64,000 nucleotides of DNA from Chloroflexota bacterium (GTDB taxonomy: Bacteria > Chloroflexota > Anaerolineae > UBA2200), in contig JACIWX010000003.1 in the NCBI GenBank assembly GCA_014360755.1, positions 347,678 through 411,677 of the forward strand, given 5' to 3'. The notes beneath the pieces are model-generated. The model was not told where the DNA came from. It saw nothing but the letters and a program-made list of their open reading frames with translations, and made no database searches. Positions within the stretch are counted from its first letter, which is position 1. Each line of letters opens with the position of its first letter. Shown one piece after another: positions 1-7,553 of this stretch. The position numbers and the translations under genes are program-made.

Positions 1-1107
1 GAAAAGCCTATGGCAACTACCCTTGTGGATTGCGTGCGGCTGGTGCAAACCGCTGAGCGCACAGGGAGGTTGCTGCAAATTTGCCACGAATTGCGCTACA
101 CACCCTTCTTCTCTATCCTCCACGACTTGGTTGCCTCTGGGCGCCTCGGGCGGATCATTACGGTAGAACACCGCGAAAATGTCAGCTATTGGCACATGGC
201 GCATTCCTACGTGCGCGGTAACTGGCGCAATAGCCGTATTGAAAGCCCCATGATCCTGGCGAAGTGCTGCCATGACTTGGATATCTTGTTCTGGAACCTC
301 GGACCTTGCCGACGCCTCAATTCCTTCGGTTCGCTTATACATTACCGGCCAGAGAATGCACCTCCTGGTGCGCCAGAGCGCTGCACCGATGGCTGCCCGG
401 CCGCTGACGAGTGCCCCTGGTATGCACCCCGTCTGTATCTGGAAATCGTCCCGCTTTTGCATGTGGCACGTCGCTCGCCCGTGCTGTGGGAACGGCTTGC
501 GGCAACTTTCGTGTTAAAGTACCCTGGGGTAGCAGAATTAGCCAAGCGATACATCCCGGGCTTGGCAACGGCGCTCGACTACCGTGGCTGGCCCTTGTCG
601 GTCATCTCTGAGGACACCAGTCCACAAGCCCGCTTGCGCGCCCTCGAGACGGGGCCCTATGGCCGGTGCGTCTATCGCTGCGACAACGATGTCGTAGACC
701 ACCAGATTGTCAACATGGAACTGGAGAACGGAACTTCCGTCGTCTTGGTCATGCATGGCCATTCCCACCAGGAAGGCCGCACCATGCGCTATGATGGCAC
801 ACGGGCTACCCTGTTCGGTTATTATTACCCCACCGAGCATGAAATCCAAATTCACGATCACCTGACGGGCGAGGTGGAAATCATCCGCCCTCCCATTGGC
901 CCCCTTGGCGGCACCGGCCATGCGGGCGCTGACGCCCAGTTGATGGCTGCCTTTGTCCGCGCCGTGCGCGATCCGTCCTATGCATTGACCACCGCCCGTG
1001 AGTCCCTCGAGAGCCATTTAATGGCATTTGCCGCTGAAGAAGCCCGGGTTACCGGCACCATTGTGTCCATGGATGACTTCCGCCGGCGGGCAGAGTCTAT
1101 GCAATGA
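1..1107 (+). CDS. Gfo/Idh/MocA-family NAD(P)-dependent oxidoreductase, 5'-truncated
   Basis: The reading frame is already open at base 1 and begins Glu-Lys-Pro, the EKP motif that ends the Rossmann half of this family and supplies the catalytic lysine. The Met at base 10 is therefore internal and the true start lies before the window. About 368 residues remain, mostly the C-terminal alpha/beta domain. They include the HDLD segment (bases 277-288), where the family places its catalytic histidine. A cysteine cluster of spacing C-x3-C-x5-C follows at about bases 382-417 (RCTDGCPAADEC). I associate it with one subgroup but cannot assign a role. The substrate is probably a sugar or polyol derivative; nothing here fixes which. 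The gene ends 76 bp before cutA, which has its own promoter. Confidence 0.88.
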   Translation, partial: EKPMATTLVDCVRLVQTAERTGRLLQICHELRYTPFFSILHDLVASGRLGRIITVEHRENVSYWHMAHSYVRGNWRNSRIESPMILAKCCHDLDILFWNLGPCRRLNSFGSLIHYRPENAPPGAPERCTDGCPAADECPWYAPRLYLEIVPLLHVARRSPVLWERLAATFVLKYPGVAELAKRYIPGLATALDYRGWPLSVISEDTSPQARLRALETGPYGRCVYRCDNDVVDHQIVNMELENGTSVVLVMHGHSHQEGRTMRYDGTRATLFGYYYPTEHEIQIHDHLTGEVEIIRPPIGPLGGTGHAGADAQLMAAFVRAVRDPSYALTTARESLESHLMAFAAEEARVTGTIVSMDDFRRRAESMQ

Positions 1108-1134
1108 GGGGAAACCTTCTGAGGAAAGCCTCGT

Positions 1135-1163
1135 TTTCCATTTGCTCCGCCTTGCGCTACAAT
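1135..1163 (+). promoter_or_regulatory. sigma-70-type promoter of cutA
   Basis: A -35 box TTTCCA (1135-1140, 4/6) and a -10 box TACAAT (1158-1163, 5/6) are separated by 17 bp in the gap before cutA. An AGGAGG ribosome site follows at 1173-1178, 5 nt before the ATG, giving a short leader. Confidence 0.55.
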
Positions 1164-1183
1164 AGCGCTCAGAGGAGGGATAC

Positions 1184-1510
1184 ATGGCAGGGCATCTGGT
1201 TGTGCTGATCACCACCAGTTCAACCGAAGAAGCGCAGAAGATCGCCCATAACCTGGTGGGGGAACGGCTGGCAGCCTGCGTGAACATCGTTGCGCCGGTT
1301 CACTCGGTCTACCGTTGGCGAGGCGAAATCCAAACAGACCAAGAAGCGCTGCTCATCGTCAAAACAAAGGCAGATATCCTGGAGAAACTGGTTCAACGGG
1401 TCAAGCAGTTACACAGCTACGAAGTGCCTGAGATCATCGCACTGCCGATCATCTCTGGCGCTGAAGATTACCTGCATTGGATAAACGAACAGATTCAAGC
1501 AGTGCCATGA
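1184..1510 (+). CDS. cutA: CutA1 divalent-cation tolerance protein
   Basis: The 108-residue product has the usual CutA1 length and pattern: an early beta strand (LVVLITTSSTEEA), the ERLAACVNI segment, the S-x-Y-x-W-x-G strand, the LIVKTK strand, and the late HSYEVPEIIALPI segment ending near W-I-N-E. CutA1 proteins form very stable PII-like trimers that bind divalent metals such as copper. Their real cellular role is still debated. The start is secure: AGGAGG lies 5 nt upstream and a promoter sits just before it. tilS follows after 42 bp. Confidence 0.95.
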   Translation: MAGHLVVLITTSSTEEAQKIAHNLVGERLAACVNIVAPVHSVYRWRGEIQTDQEALLIVKTKADILEKLVQRVKQLHSYEVPEIIALPIISGAEDYLHWINEQIQAVP

Positions 1511-1518
1511 CAATTAGG

Positions 1519-1542
1519 TCACTCATCACTCCTCACTCATCA
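1519..1542 (+). repeat. 10-bp direct repeat before tilS
   Basis: TCACTCATCA occurs at 1519-1528 and again at 1533-1542, a 14-bp period in the cutA-tilS gap. It occupies the place where a ribosome site for tilS would be expected and contains no purine-rich Shine-Dalgarno sequence. Confidence 0.5.
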
Positions 1543-1552
1543 TTTTGAACAA

Positions 1553-3082
1553 ATGGAACTTCTTGACCGCGTCAGGAACATCATCCAGCGCTACCACTTG
1601 CTCTCTAAAGGGGAGGCAGTGGTCGTGGGCGTCTCTGGTGGCCCAGATTCGCTCTGCTTGTTGCACTTGCTCCTGCGCTTGCGCGATGAATATGCCTTAC
1701 ATCTGCATGTAGCGCACTTGAACCATTGCTTGCGCGGAGAAGAAGCAGATGCGGACGCTGCTTATGTGGCTAGGCTAGCCACAGAGTGGGGGCTACCCGT
1801 TACCGTCGAAAAGCGGGATGTGGCAGCGCTGGCAAGGGAAAGAAAACTTGCGGTGGAGGAGGCAGCTCGGCAGGTGCGGTATGCCTTTCTGGCTGGCGTA
1901 GCGCGACAAATTGGCGCGCGCAAAATTGCCGTGGGACATAATGCCGATGACCAAGTCGAGACCGTGTGCATGCACTGGCTGCGTGGGTCTGGCTTAGCGG
2001 GGCTGAGAGGGATGCAACCAGTATCCAGGCTGAACGAGCTGCGTCTAAAAGGTGAAGAGACATTGACCAGTGAGGAGAGTCATCTGTTGCTCATTAGACC
2101 TTTGCTCGAAATCCCGCGCGCAGAAATCGAAGCGTATTGTGCAGCCCATGGCCTCCAGCCTCGTTTCGACCGCTCTAACCTCGATACCACGTACTACCGC
2201 AATAGGCTGCGGCATGAGTTGCTGCCTTTCCTGGAGACTTTCAACCCGCGCATCCGCGAGGTAATTCTGCGTTCAGCGACAATTCTCTCTGCCGATTATG
2301 AGTATCTGCGGCAACAGGCAACCAAAGCCTGGGCTGAAGTGGTATTGGCAGAAAACGAGCAGGCTATTACCTTTGACCTGGAAAAATGGCGTGCCTTGCC
2401 GCTCAGCTTGCAGCGTTCGGTGCTGCGTGAAGCTATTCGCCGCCTGCGCAGGTCGCTGCGCAACATCAACTGGATTCACGTTGAGAACGCACTCTCTGTA
2501 TTGCAAACCGGCAACACGGGCATGACCGCTACCCTGCCATCTGGCTTAGAAGCACGTTTAGGTTACAATCAATTCATCGTGGCTGATGAAAGATATGAAG
2601 AACCGCTGCCTGACCTACCCTTTTTGCAAGAGGTCAAAGTGCGCATTTGCATTCCTGGGCATACTCCTCTACCCAATTCCGATTGGTGTCTGATTGCGGA
2701 GGTTATCGAACGCCACAAGTTGAGTGAGGACATGCTACGACGAACGCAGCCTTGGCAGGCTTACCTGGACTATGATGTGACCGGTAGCGAGCTCTATCTG
2801 CGGCCGCGCCGCACGGGGGATCGATTCTGGCCGCAGGGCTTGGGCGATAAGCCGACAACCGTGCACAATTTCATGATCAATGCCAAGGTTCCCCGCGCCT
2901 GGCGGGACAGAATCCCATTGCTGGTATCCCCTCAGCAGGTTCTATGGGTAGTGGGATGGCGCATAGATGAACGCGCCAAAGTAACCAACACCACAAGGCA
3001 CGTTTTGTCTTTGGTATTTGCAAAACAAGAGCATTCCTGTACAGAGGTAGTGGTAGCAAAAGACACCAACGTGCAGGGATGA
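1553..3082 (+). CDS. tilS: tRNA(Ile)-lysidine synthase
   Basis: TilS attaches lysine to C34 of the CAU-anticodon tRNA-Ile, switching it from Met to Ile identity, using ATP. The N-terminal PP-loop SGGPDS is at residues 28-33. The HNADDQVET segment and the NRLRHELLPFL segment, both typical of TilS, follow. The C-terminal TilS domain is recognisable by RPRRTGDRFWPQG and the later KVPRAWRDRIPLL. At 509 residues it is the long, three-domain form. No clear Shine-Dalgarno site precedes the ATG. The start is chosen because MELLDRVRNIIQRY is a normal TilS N-terminus. hpt follows after 28 bp, the common bacterial tilS-hpt order. Confidence 0.96.
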   Translation: MELLDRVRNIIQRYHLLSKGEAVVVGVSGGPDSLCLLHLLLRLRDEYALHLHVAHLNHCLRGEEADADAAYVARLATEWGLPVTVEKRDVAALARERKLAVEEAARQVRYAFLAGVARQIGARKIAVGHNADDQVETVCMHWLRGSGLAGLRGMQPVSRLNELRLKGEETLTSEESHLLLIRPLLEIPRAEIEAYCAAHGLQPRFDRSNLDTTYYRNRLRHELLPFLETFNPRIREVILRSATILSADYEYLRQQATKAWAEVVLAENEQAITFDLEKWRALPLSLQRSVLREAIRRLRRSLRNINWIHVENALSVLQTGNTGMTATLPSGLEARLGYNQFIVADERYEEPLPDLPFLQEVKVRICIPGHTPLPNSDWCLIAEVIERHKLSEDMLRRTQPWQAYLDYDVTGSELYLRPRRTGDRFWPQGLGDKPTTVHNFMINAKVPRAWRDRIPLLVSPQQVLWVVGWRIDERAKVTNTTRHVLSLVFAKQEHSCTEVVVAKDTNVQG

Positions 3083-3110
3083 GGTATACTATTCACCGAG
3101 GAGAGCGCCG

Positions 3111-3662
3111 ATGTCCAGTTTGGATGACGATGTCGCAGAAATTTTGATTACCGAGGAACAGATTAAGGCTAGGACGCGCGAGTTAGGCCAGCAAATCTCC
3201 AAGGATTACGAAGGCCAGGACTTGCTGCTAGTTTGCGTGCTGAAAGGAGCGGTTACCTTTCTCGCCGATTTGATGCGCGAAATCACCATCCCCCATGCCA
3301 TTGACTTTATGGCGATCTCCAGCTACGGAGCAGGTACGGAATCGAGCGGCATAGTGCGTATCCTGAAAGACCTGGACACGAATATCGAAGGGCGAAATGT
3401 GCTCATTGTAGAAGACATCATTGACACCGGCCGCACACTGCATTATATCACGGAAAACCTCAAAACCCGCCGCCCGAAGAGCCTGCGCATTTGCACGTTG
3501 CTCACCAAACCAGCGCGCCGTGAGATTGACATTCCGTTGGATTATGTGGGCTTCGAAATCCCCAACAAATTCGTCATCGGCTATGGGCTGGATTTTGCCG
3601 AAATCTACCGCAGCCTGCCTTACATCGGGGTGCTGAAGAAAGAAAAATATGAAAAGACATAA
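3111..3662 (+). CDS. hpt: hypoxanthine phosphoribosyltransferase
   Basis: This purine-salvage enzyme transfers phosphoribose from PRPP to hypoxanthine or guanine in the cytoplasm. The 183-residue protein carries the PRPP-binding loop [11 protein letters not shown] at residues 100-110, and the [10 protein letters not shown] and ISSYGAGT segments typical of HPRTs. The start is supported by GAGGAG 7 nt upstream. It is adjacent to tilS, as in many bacteria. The next coding region begins 31 bp later. Confidence 0.96.
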   Translation: MSSLDDDVAEILITEEQIKARTRELGQQISKDYEGQDLLLVCVLKGAVTFLADLMREITIPHAIDFMAISSYGAGTESSGIVRILKDLDTNIEGRNVLIVEDIIDTGRTLHYITENLKTRRPKSLRICTLLTKPARREIDIPLDYVGFEIPNKFVIGYGLDFAEIYRSLPYIGVLKKEKYEKT

Positions 3663-3693
3663 CAGTCATTATGGACAGGTGAAGGAGAGGGAT

Positions 3694-4680
3694 ATGCACA
3701 AGACACAACGGATAGCATTTTTCTTTGTCCTTACACTGGTTTTGGCTTGGACAGTGATGCTACTGGGGAATGTACCGGGCAACAGCCCAACGGAAGCGCA
3801 GTCTCTCAATCAGCGCCGGTTCGAGGTCAGCGGGGATACCTGGATTAACGCCTGGGAACCAGATAGTAGCCAATTTGCCACCACCTGGTTATTGTTCCGC
3901 GTGGATGGCCAACATGTGCCTTTGCTCAAATTCGATGTTTCTGCTATCCCGCGTGGCTCGGCGGTGATTGTGGCGTATCTGTACCTGTACGTCCCTCCTG
4001 GCCTCACGTCAGAGCACTACCGCCTACCGTGTGAGTTGGCTGCATATTGCGTCAAAAAGGACTGGGTGCCACACGAAGCAACTTGGAATCGGGCTTCCGA
4101 TATCGTGGAATGGGACATCCCTGGCTGTAAAGGTGATGGAGATCGCTGCCAGAGCTATGCCCCCAATGAAGTCGCCGAGGTGACCGGCATGAACCAATGG
4201 TTACGAGTTCCGGTTACGAGCATCGTGCAGCAATGGGTTAATGGGGAGAACCATGGCTTGGCTTTGCTGGGCAAACCCGGCGCGCTCCATACGGGAAAGG
4301 CAGCATTTTATTCCGCGCGCTTTTATGATCACAACGTGCATCCCTGGCTTTGGGTGGAATGGAATCCGCCTACTCTCACGCCTACGCCAAGCAACACGCC
4401 AACCCACACCCCAACGAGCACGCCAACATGCACCCCGACAGTAACGCCAACGCCGACACAAACGCCTACTGAGACGCCAACCAGCACTCACACGCCAACG
4501 GAAACACCCACCACAACACCAACAGTTACCAGCACCAGCACAGCCACACCCACGCCTACGGCAACGCCCAGTTTCACCCCTACCGCAACGCAGACGGATA
4601 CCCCAACGCTCACTCCAACAGCGACGCCGTACCGACTTTTCCTGCCCATCACCTGGAAAGGCACTCTCAACGGCTGGTAA
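3694..4680 (+). CDS. secreted DNRLRE-domain protein with Thr-Pro linker
   Basis: The start at 3694 is chosen over an in-frame ATG at 3649. A purine-rich site (GAAGGAGAGGG) lies just before it and it gives a clean signal peptide ([19 protein letters not shown]). An upstream start would overlap hpt and spoil the signal. The 328-residue product has an export signal (about 1-35), a DNRLRE-like beta domain (about 40-225, with the closing [15 protein letters not shown] segment seen here as [13 protein letters not shown]), a Thr/Pro-rich linker of about 80 residues, and a tail [17 protein letters not shown] domains are found in extracellular Chloroflexota and Actinobacteria proteins. No catalytic function is apparent. 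The tail resembles those of the giant surface proteins later in the window. Confidence 0.85.
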   Translation: MHKTQRIAFFFVLTLVLAWTVMLLGNVPGNSPTEAQSLNQRRFEVSGDTWINAWEPDSSQFATTWLLFRVDGQHVPLLKFDVSAIPRGSAVIVAYLYLYVPPGLTSEHYRLPCELAAYCVKKDWVPHEATWNRASDIVEWDIPGCKGDGDRCQSYAPNEVAEVTGMNQWLRVPVTSIVQQWVNGENHGLALLGKPGALHTGKAAFYSARFYDHNVHPWLWVEWNPPTLTPTPSNTPTHTPTSTPTCTPTVTPTPTQTPTETPTSTHTPTETPTTTPTVTSTSTATPTPTATPSFTPTATQTDTPTLTPTATPYRLFLPITWKGTLNGW

Positions 4681-4712
4681 ATAGCAGTGGGCTGTAACCC
4701 TTGGGGAATGCA

Positions 4713-4744
4713 AAGCCCCCTCCCAAATGGAAGGGGGCTTTTTT
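4713..4744. terminator. intrinsic terminator between convergent genes
   Basis: The arms AAGCCCCC (4713-4720) and GGGGGCTT (4733-4740), with an extra TCC/GGA pairing inside, are followed by a T-run to 4744. It lies between the DNRLRE gene and the reverse-strand aminotransferase. The A-run on the other side lets it work in both directions. Confidence 0.9.
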
Positions 4745-4765
4745 GATCCAAGTGTTCGTACCTAT

Positions 4766-5947
4766 TTATGGCAGTTTAGCCACAAACTCGCCAATGCGCT
4801 GCAACGCCTTCTCGAGGTTTTGAATCGAATTGGCATAGGACAAACGCAAGTATCCCTCGCCATACTCCCCAAAAGCAGTGCCAGACAGTGTGGCGACACC
4901 CGCTTCCTGCAGCAAGGCATCTGCAAGCACCTTGGTATTGGCAAACTTGCCGCGGCGGACGATCTCCTTGACATTCGGGAACACATAGAAAGCCCCTTTG
5001 GGCAATAGGCAGTGGATACCGGGAATCTCATTGAGTCCCTTGACGATGAAGTCCCGGCGCTCTTTGAACGCCGCCACCATCTTGCGTGATTCGTCTTGCG
5101 GGCCTCGGAGCGCCTCGATGCCGGCAACCTGAGTAAAGGCTGCCGTGCATGAGTTCGAGTTCGTCATCAGTTTAGCAACCTGCGCCGCCAACGCCTCAGG
5201 CATGACGCCATATCCCATGCGCCACCCCGTCATGGCATACGTCTTCGAGAAGCCATCCAAAATGATAGTCCTTTCTGCCATACCTGGGAAACTCGTGATG
5301 CTAACGAATTCGCCATCGTACACAATGCGGCTGTAGATCTCGTCCGAAAGAATCATGGCATCGTACTTGGACACGATCTCTGCTATCGCCGCCAGCTCTT
5401 CGCGGGAGAGCATGCTGCCACAAGGGTTATGGGGCGAATTGATGATGATGAGTTTGGTGCGCGGATTGACTTTGCTCCGCAGCTCATCCACATCAAAGCC
5501 GAATTCACGTTCCTCTAAAAGGCGCAACGGCACGGGCGTAGCGCCCACGAAATTGATCATGGATTCGTAAATCGGGAAGCCCGGGTTAGGGTAAATTACC
5601 TCATCACCGGACTCGGCCAGAGCCAGAATCACGAAGAACATGATGGGCTTGGCACCGGGAGTAACAACAACCTGATTGGGGTTTACCTGAATTCCACGCG
5701 ACTTGCTGACATCTTCCGCAATCGCCTCACGCAGTTCGGGAATTCCCGCAGACGGCACATAGTGTGTATAACCGCTGCGCAAGGCTCGACACGCAGCCTC
5801 AATAATGTTGGCAGGCGTGTCAAAATCGGGCTCACCAATTTCCAGGTGAACTACCTCACGGCCCTGTGCTTCTAATGCTTTGGCTCTGACGAGCACTTCA
5901 AAAGCGGTCTCCGTGCCGAGACGAGACATCCTCTGTGCCAATTTCAT
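4766..5947 (-). CDS. class I/II PLP-dependent aminotransferase (aspartate aminotransferase-like)
   Basis: The 393-residue protein is a fold-type I aminotransferase. It shows LEIGEPDFDTP near the N-terminus, YPNPGFPIYE, the INSPHNPCGS segment (Asn contacting PLP), LSDEIYSRIVYDG, and the PLP-lysine motif DGFSKTYAMTGWRMGY with a downstream Arg-containing YLRLSYA segment. The family transfers amino groups between aspartate or other amino acids and 2-oxoacids. Subfamily substrate cannot be fixed by eye, so no symbol is given. The start is supported by AGGAGG just upstream, and a promoter (TTGCCA-17-TAGAAT) lies about 50 bp before it. The gene stands alone on the reverse strand. Confidence 0.92.
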   Translation of the reverse strand: MKLAQRMSRLGTETAFEVLVRAKALEAQGREVVHLEIGEPDFDTPANIIEAACRALRSGYTHYVPSAGIPELREAIAEDVSKSRGIQVNPNQVVVTPGAKPIMFFVILALAESGDEVIYPNPGFPIYESMINFVGATPVPLRLLEEREFGFDVDELRSKVNPRTKLIIINSPHNPCGSMLSREELAAIAEIVSKYDAMILSDEIYSRIVYDGEFVSITSFPGMAERTIILDGFSKTYAMTGWRMGYGVMPEALAAQVAKLMTNSNSCTAAFTQVAGIEALRGPQDESRKMVAAFKERRDFIVKGLNEIPGIHCLLPKGAFYVFPNVKEIVRRGKFANTKVLADALLQEAGVATLSGTAFGEYGEGYLRLSYANSIQNLEKALQRIGEFVAKLP

Positions 5948-5995
5948 TTCACTTCCTCCTCGAAGCCTTTGTTATCTGCTACCAGCAGCAAGTGT

Positions 5996-6024
5996 ATTCT
6001 AGTGCAAAGGCGGTAGAATGGCAA
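5996..6024 (-). promoter_or_regulatory. sigma-70-type promoter of the aminotransferase
   Basis: Read on the reverse strand, TTGCCA (6019-6024) and TAGAAT (5996-6001) are each 5/6 matches with a 17-bp spacer. This places the transcript start about 40 nt before the ATG. Confidence 0.65.
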
Positions 6025-6045
6025 ACTGGGGTATTCCGTGTGCAC

Positions 6046-6074
6046 TTGCCACAGCAGGGTTTTTGTGTTACACT
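6046..6074 (+). promoter_or_regulatory. sigma-70-type promoter of the Ig-like membrane protein gene
   Basis: TTGCCA (6046-6051) and TACACT (6069-6074) are spaced by 17 bp, pointing away from the aminotransferase promoter. The two -35 boxes are only about 20 bp apart. Confidence 0.55.
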
Positions 6075-6134
6075 TAGCGCCGATAAAAAGATCAGGAGTG
6101 TGGAATTCAAACGGAGCGAGATCTGAGGGCATAG

Positions 6135-6791
6135 ATGAAAAAAGCACTGATCCTGAGTTTAGTCGTCTGTCATGTGTTGGGGTGGGCTTGGGTTGCCTGG
6201 GCAGCTGAGCCTTTTTCCCAGGCACAACCATCGAATATCACCTCGCCTGCTGACAACTCGGTCGTACGGGGCATTGTGCCCATCGTGGGTACGGCGGTTG
6301 ACCCCCAGTTCTGGAAGTATGAAGTGCATTATGGACCAGAACCTAACCCGATGAACCAATGGACGCTCATTGGTGTGGTACATGAGACGCCGGTCGTTGA
6401 CGGGCTGTTGGAAACCTGGGACACTACTTTGATTCCGGACGGCAAATACAGTTTACGTTTACGCGTGGTCAACAAAACTGGCAACTATCGAGAGATTTTT
6501 GTCCACGAGATATTGGTTGCCAATGCTGCACCCACGGACACGCCAACGCCAACGCAGACACCCTTGCCTACCCCTACGTTTACGCCAGCAGCGACGCCAA
6601 CATTCATCATCCCAACATCGCCGCTCGCTCCACCTACTGCCACGCCTACCTTGGCTCGGCCAACGCGTTCTGTGTTGCCTGAGGCGCTGGATATCAATGC
6701 CTGGCGCCAGTCGCTCTGCCTGGGTGTGGAACTGATGGTGGCGATCCTGGTCGTTATCGCTTTGATTTTCTTATTGAGGCGACTATTCTGA
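6135..6791 (+). CDS. membrane-anchored Ig-like domain protein with Thr-Pro linker
   Basis: This 218-residue protein has a signal peptide (MKKALILSLVVCHVLGWAW), one Ig-like beta domain (about 35-130, including the ITSPADNSVVRG opening and DGKYSLRLRVVN strand), a Thr/Pro-rich linker (about 133-180) and a C-terminal membrane helix (about 193-214) ending RRLF. The domain should thus be held outside the cell by a C-terminal anchor. The Ig-like unit resembles those found in Chloroflexota envelope proteins that bind or display other domains. No enzyme motif is visible. It has its own promoter and is not obviously co-transcribed with pth. Confidence 0.8.
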   Translation: MKKALILSLVVCHVLGWAWVAWAAEPFSQAQPSNITSPADNSVVRGIVPIVGTAVDPQFWKYEVHYGPEPNPMNQWTLIGVVHETPVVDGLLETWDTTLIPDGKYSLRLRVVNKTGNYREIFVHEILVANAAPTDTPTPTQTPLPTPTFTPAATPTFIIPTSPLAPPTATPTLARPTRSVLPEALDINAWRQSLCLGVELMVAILVVIALIFLLRRLF

Positions 6792-6823
6792 TTTCTTTTG
6801 CTGCACTCGGATTTCGTGCCGTT

Positions 6824-6851
6824 GGGGACGTAATGGGTATGTCCCCGTTTT
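6824..6851 (+). terminator. weak intrinsic terminator before pth
   Basis: GGGGAC (6824-6829) pairs with GTCCCC (6842-6847) and is followed by GTTTTG. A second GC-rich hairpin (AGGGGCTGGT with ACTAGCCCCT) follows within about 25 bp, just ahead of pth. Together they probably separate the Ig-like gene from the pth unit. Confidence 0.5.
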
Positions 6852-6923
6852 GCGAATAGTTTGCCTGCAGGGGCTGGTCATCTCGACTAGCCCCTAGTGC
6901 TGTTAGGGAATCGTGGAGGGATT

Positions 6924-7553
6924 GTGAAACTCATTGTTGGCTTGGGTAATCCGGGTCCTGGCTATGCCAGAAACCGCCACAACGTTGGTTTTCAGTGTGT
7001 AGAGCGTTTCATCAGACGACACAACCTGGCATACGAACGAGTCCTATTCAAAGCGCTGGTCACTACCGGTCGGATGGGCGATATCAAAGTAGTATTGGCG
7101 AGACCTCTGACCTTTATGAATTTGAGCGGGCAGGCTGTGCGCCCTTTGTTGCGTTGGTATCATGTCGCACTCCCGGACTTGTTAGTCGTCTATGACGATT
7201 TGGATTTGCCACTGGGCAAGATCCGTTTGCGACAGCGCGGCGGTTCGGGAGGACACAAGGGGATGCGCTCCATTATTGAGGCGCTGGGCAGCGAGGAATT
7301 CCCTCGGCTGCGCATTGGCATTGGTCGTCCCCGCCATGGTGATCCACAGGATTACGTATTAAGCGACTTTACGCCTGACGAGAGCATTCTTATGGAAAGC
7401 GTCTACGAACGAGCGGTCAATGCTATTGAGTTGTTCATCGCCGAGGGGATTGTCGCTGCAATGAACAAGTTTAACACATCAGGTGAGGACGCAAGGGCTT
7501 GCTGTGAACCTTCATCCACTGCTTGCAGCGATCCGCAAAAGTTCTCACTATAG
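6924..7553 (+). CDS. pth: peptidyl-tRNA hydrolase
   Basis: Pth releases peptides from peptidyl-tRNAs dropped by ribosomes. The GTG at 6924 is chosen over the GTG at 6897. GGAGGG lies 3 nt upstream, and the protein then begins with V/M-K-L-I-V-G-L-G-N-P-G, the universal Pth N-terminus. The 209-residue product carries the RHNVGF segment with the catalytic His, LARPLTFMNLSGQAV, VYDDLDLPLGKIRLR and GSGGHKGMRSI. The last 50 bp overlap the start of mfd in another frame, suggesting translational coupling. Confidence 0.96.
   Translation: MKLIVGLGNPGPGYARNRHNVGFQCVERFIRRHNLAYERVLFKALVTTGRMGDIKVVLARPLTFMNLSGQAVRPLLRWYHVALPDLLVVYDDLDLPLGKIRLRQRGGSGGHKGMRSIIEALGSEEFPRLRIGIGRPRHGDPQDYVLSDFTPDESILMESVYERAVNAIELFIAEGIVAAMNKFNTSGEDARACCEPSSTACSDPQKFSL

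Noticed and set aside
4375..4630. Short tandem repeats of the Thr/Pro-coding region, considered as a CRISPR or satellite
   Set aside because: The units are irregular ACN/CCN codons with no constant repeat length and no unique spacers. They encode a linker of the secreted protein.
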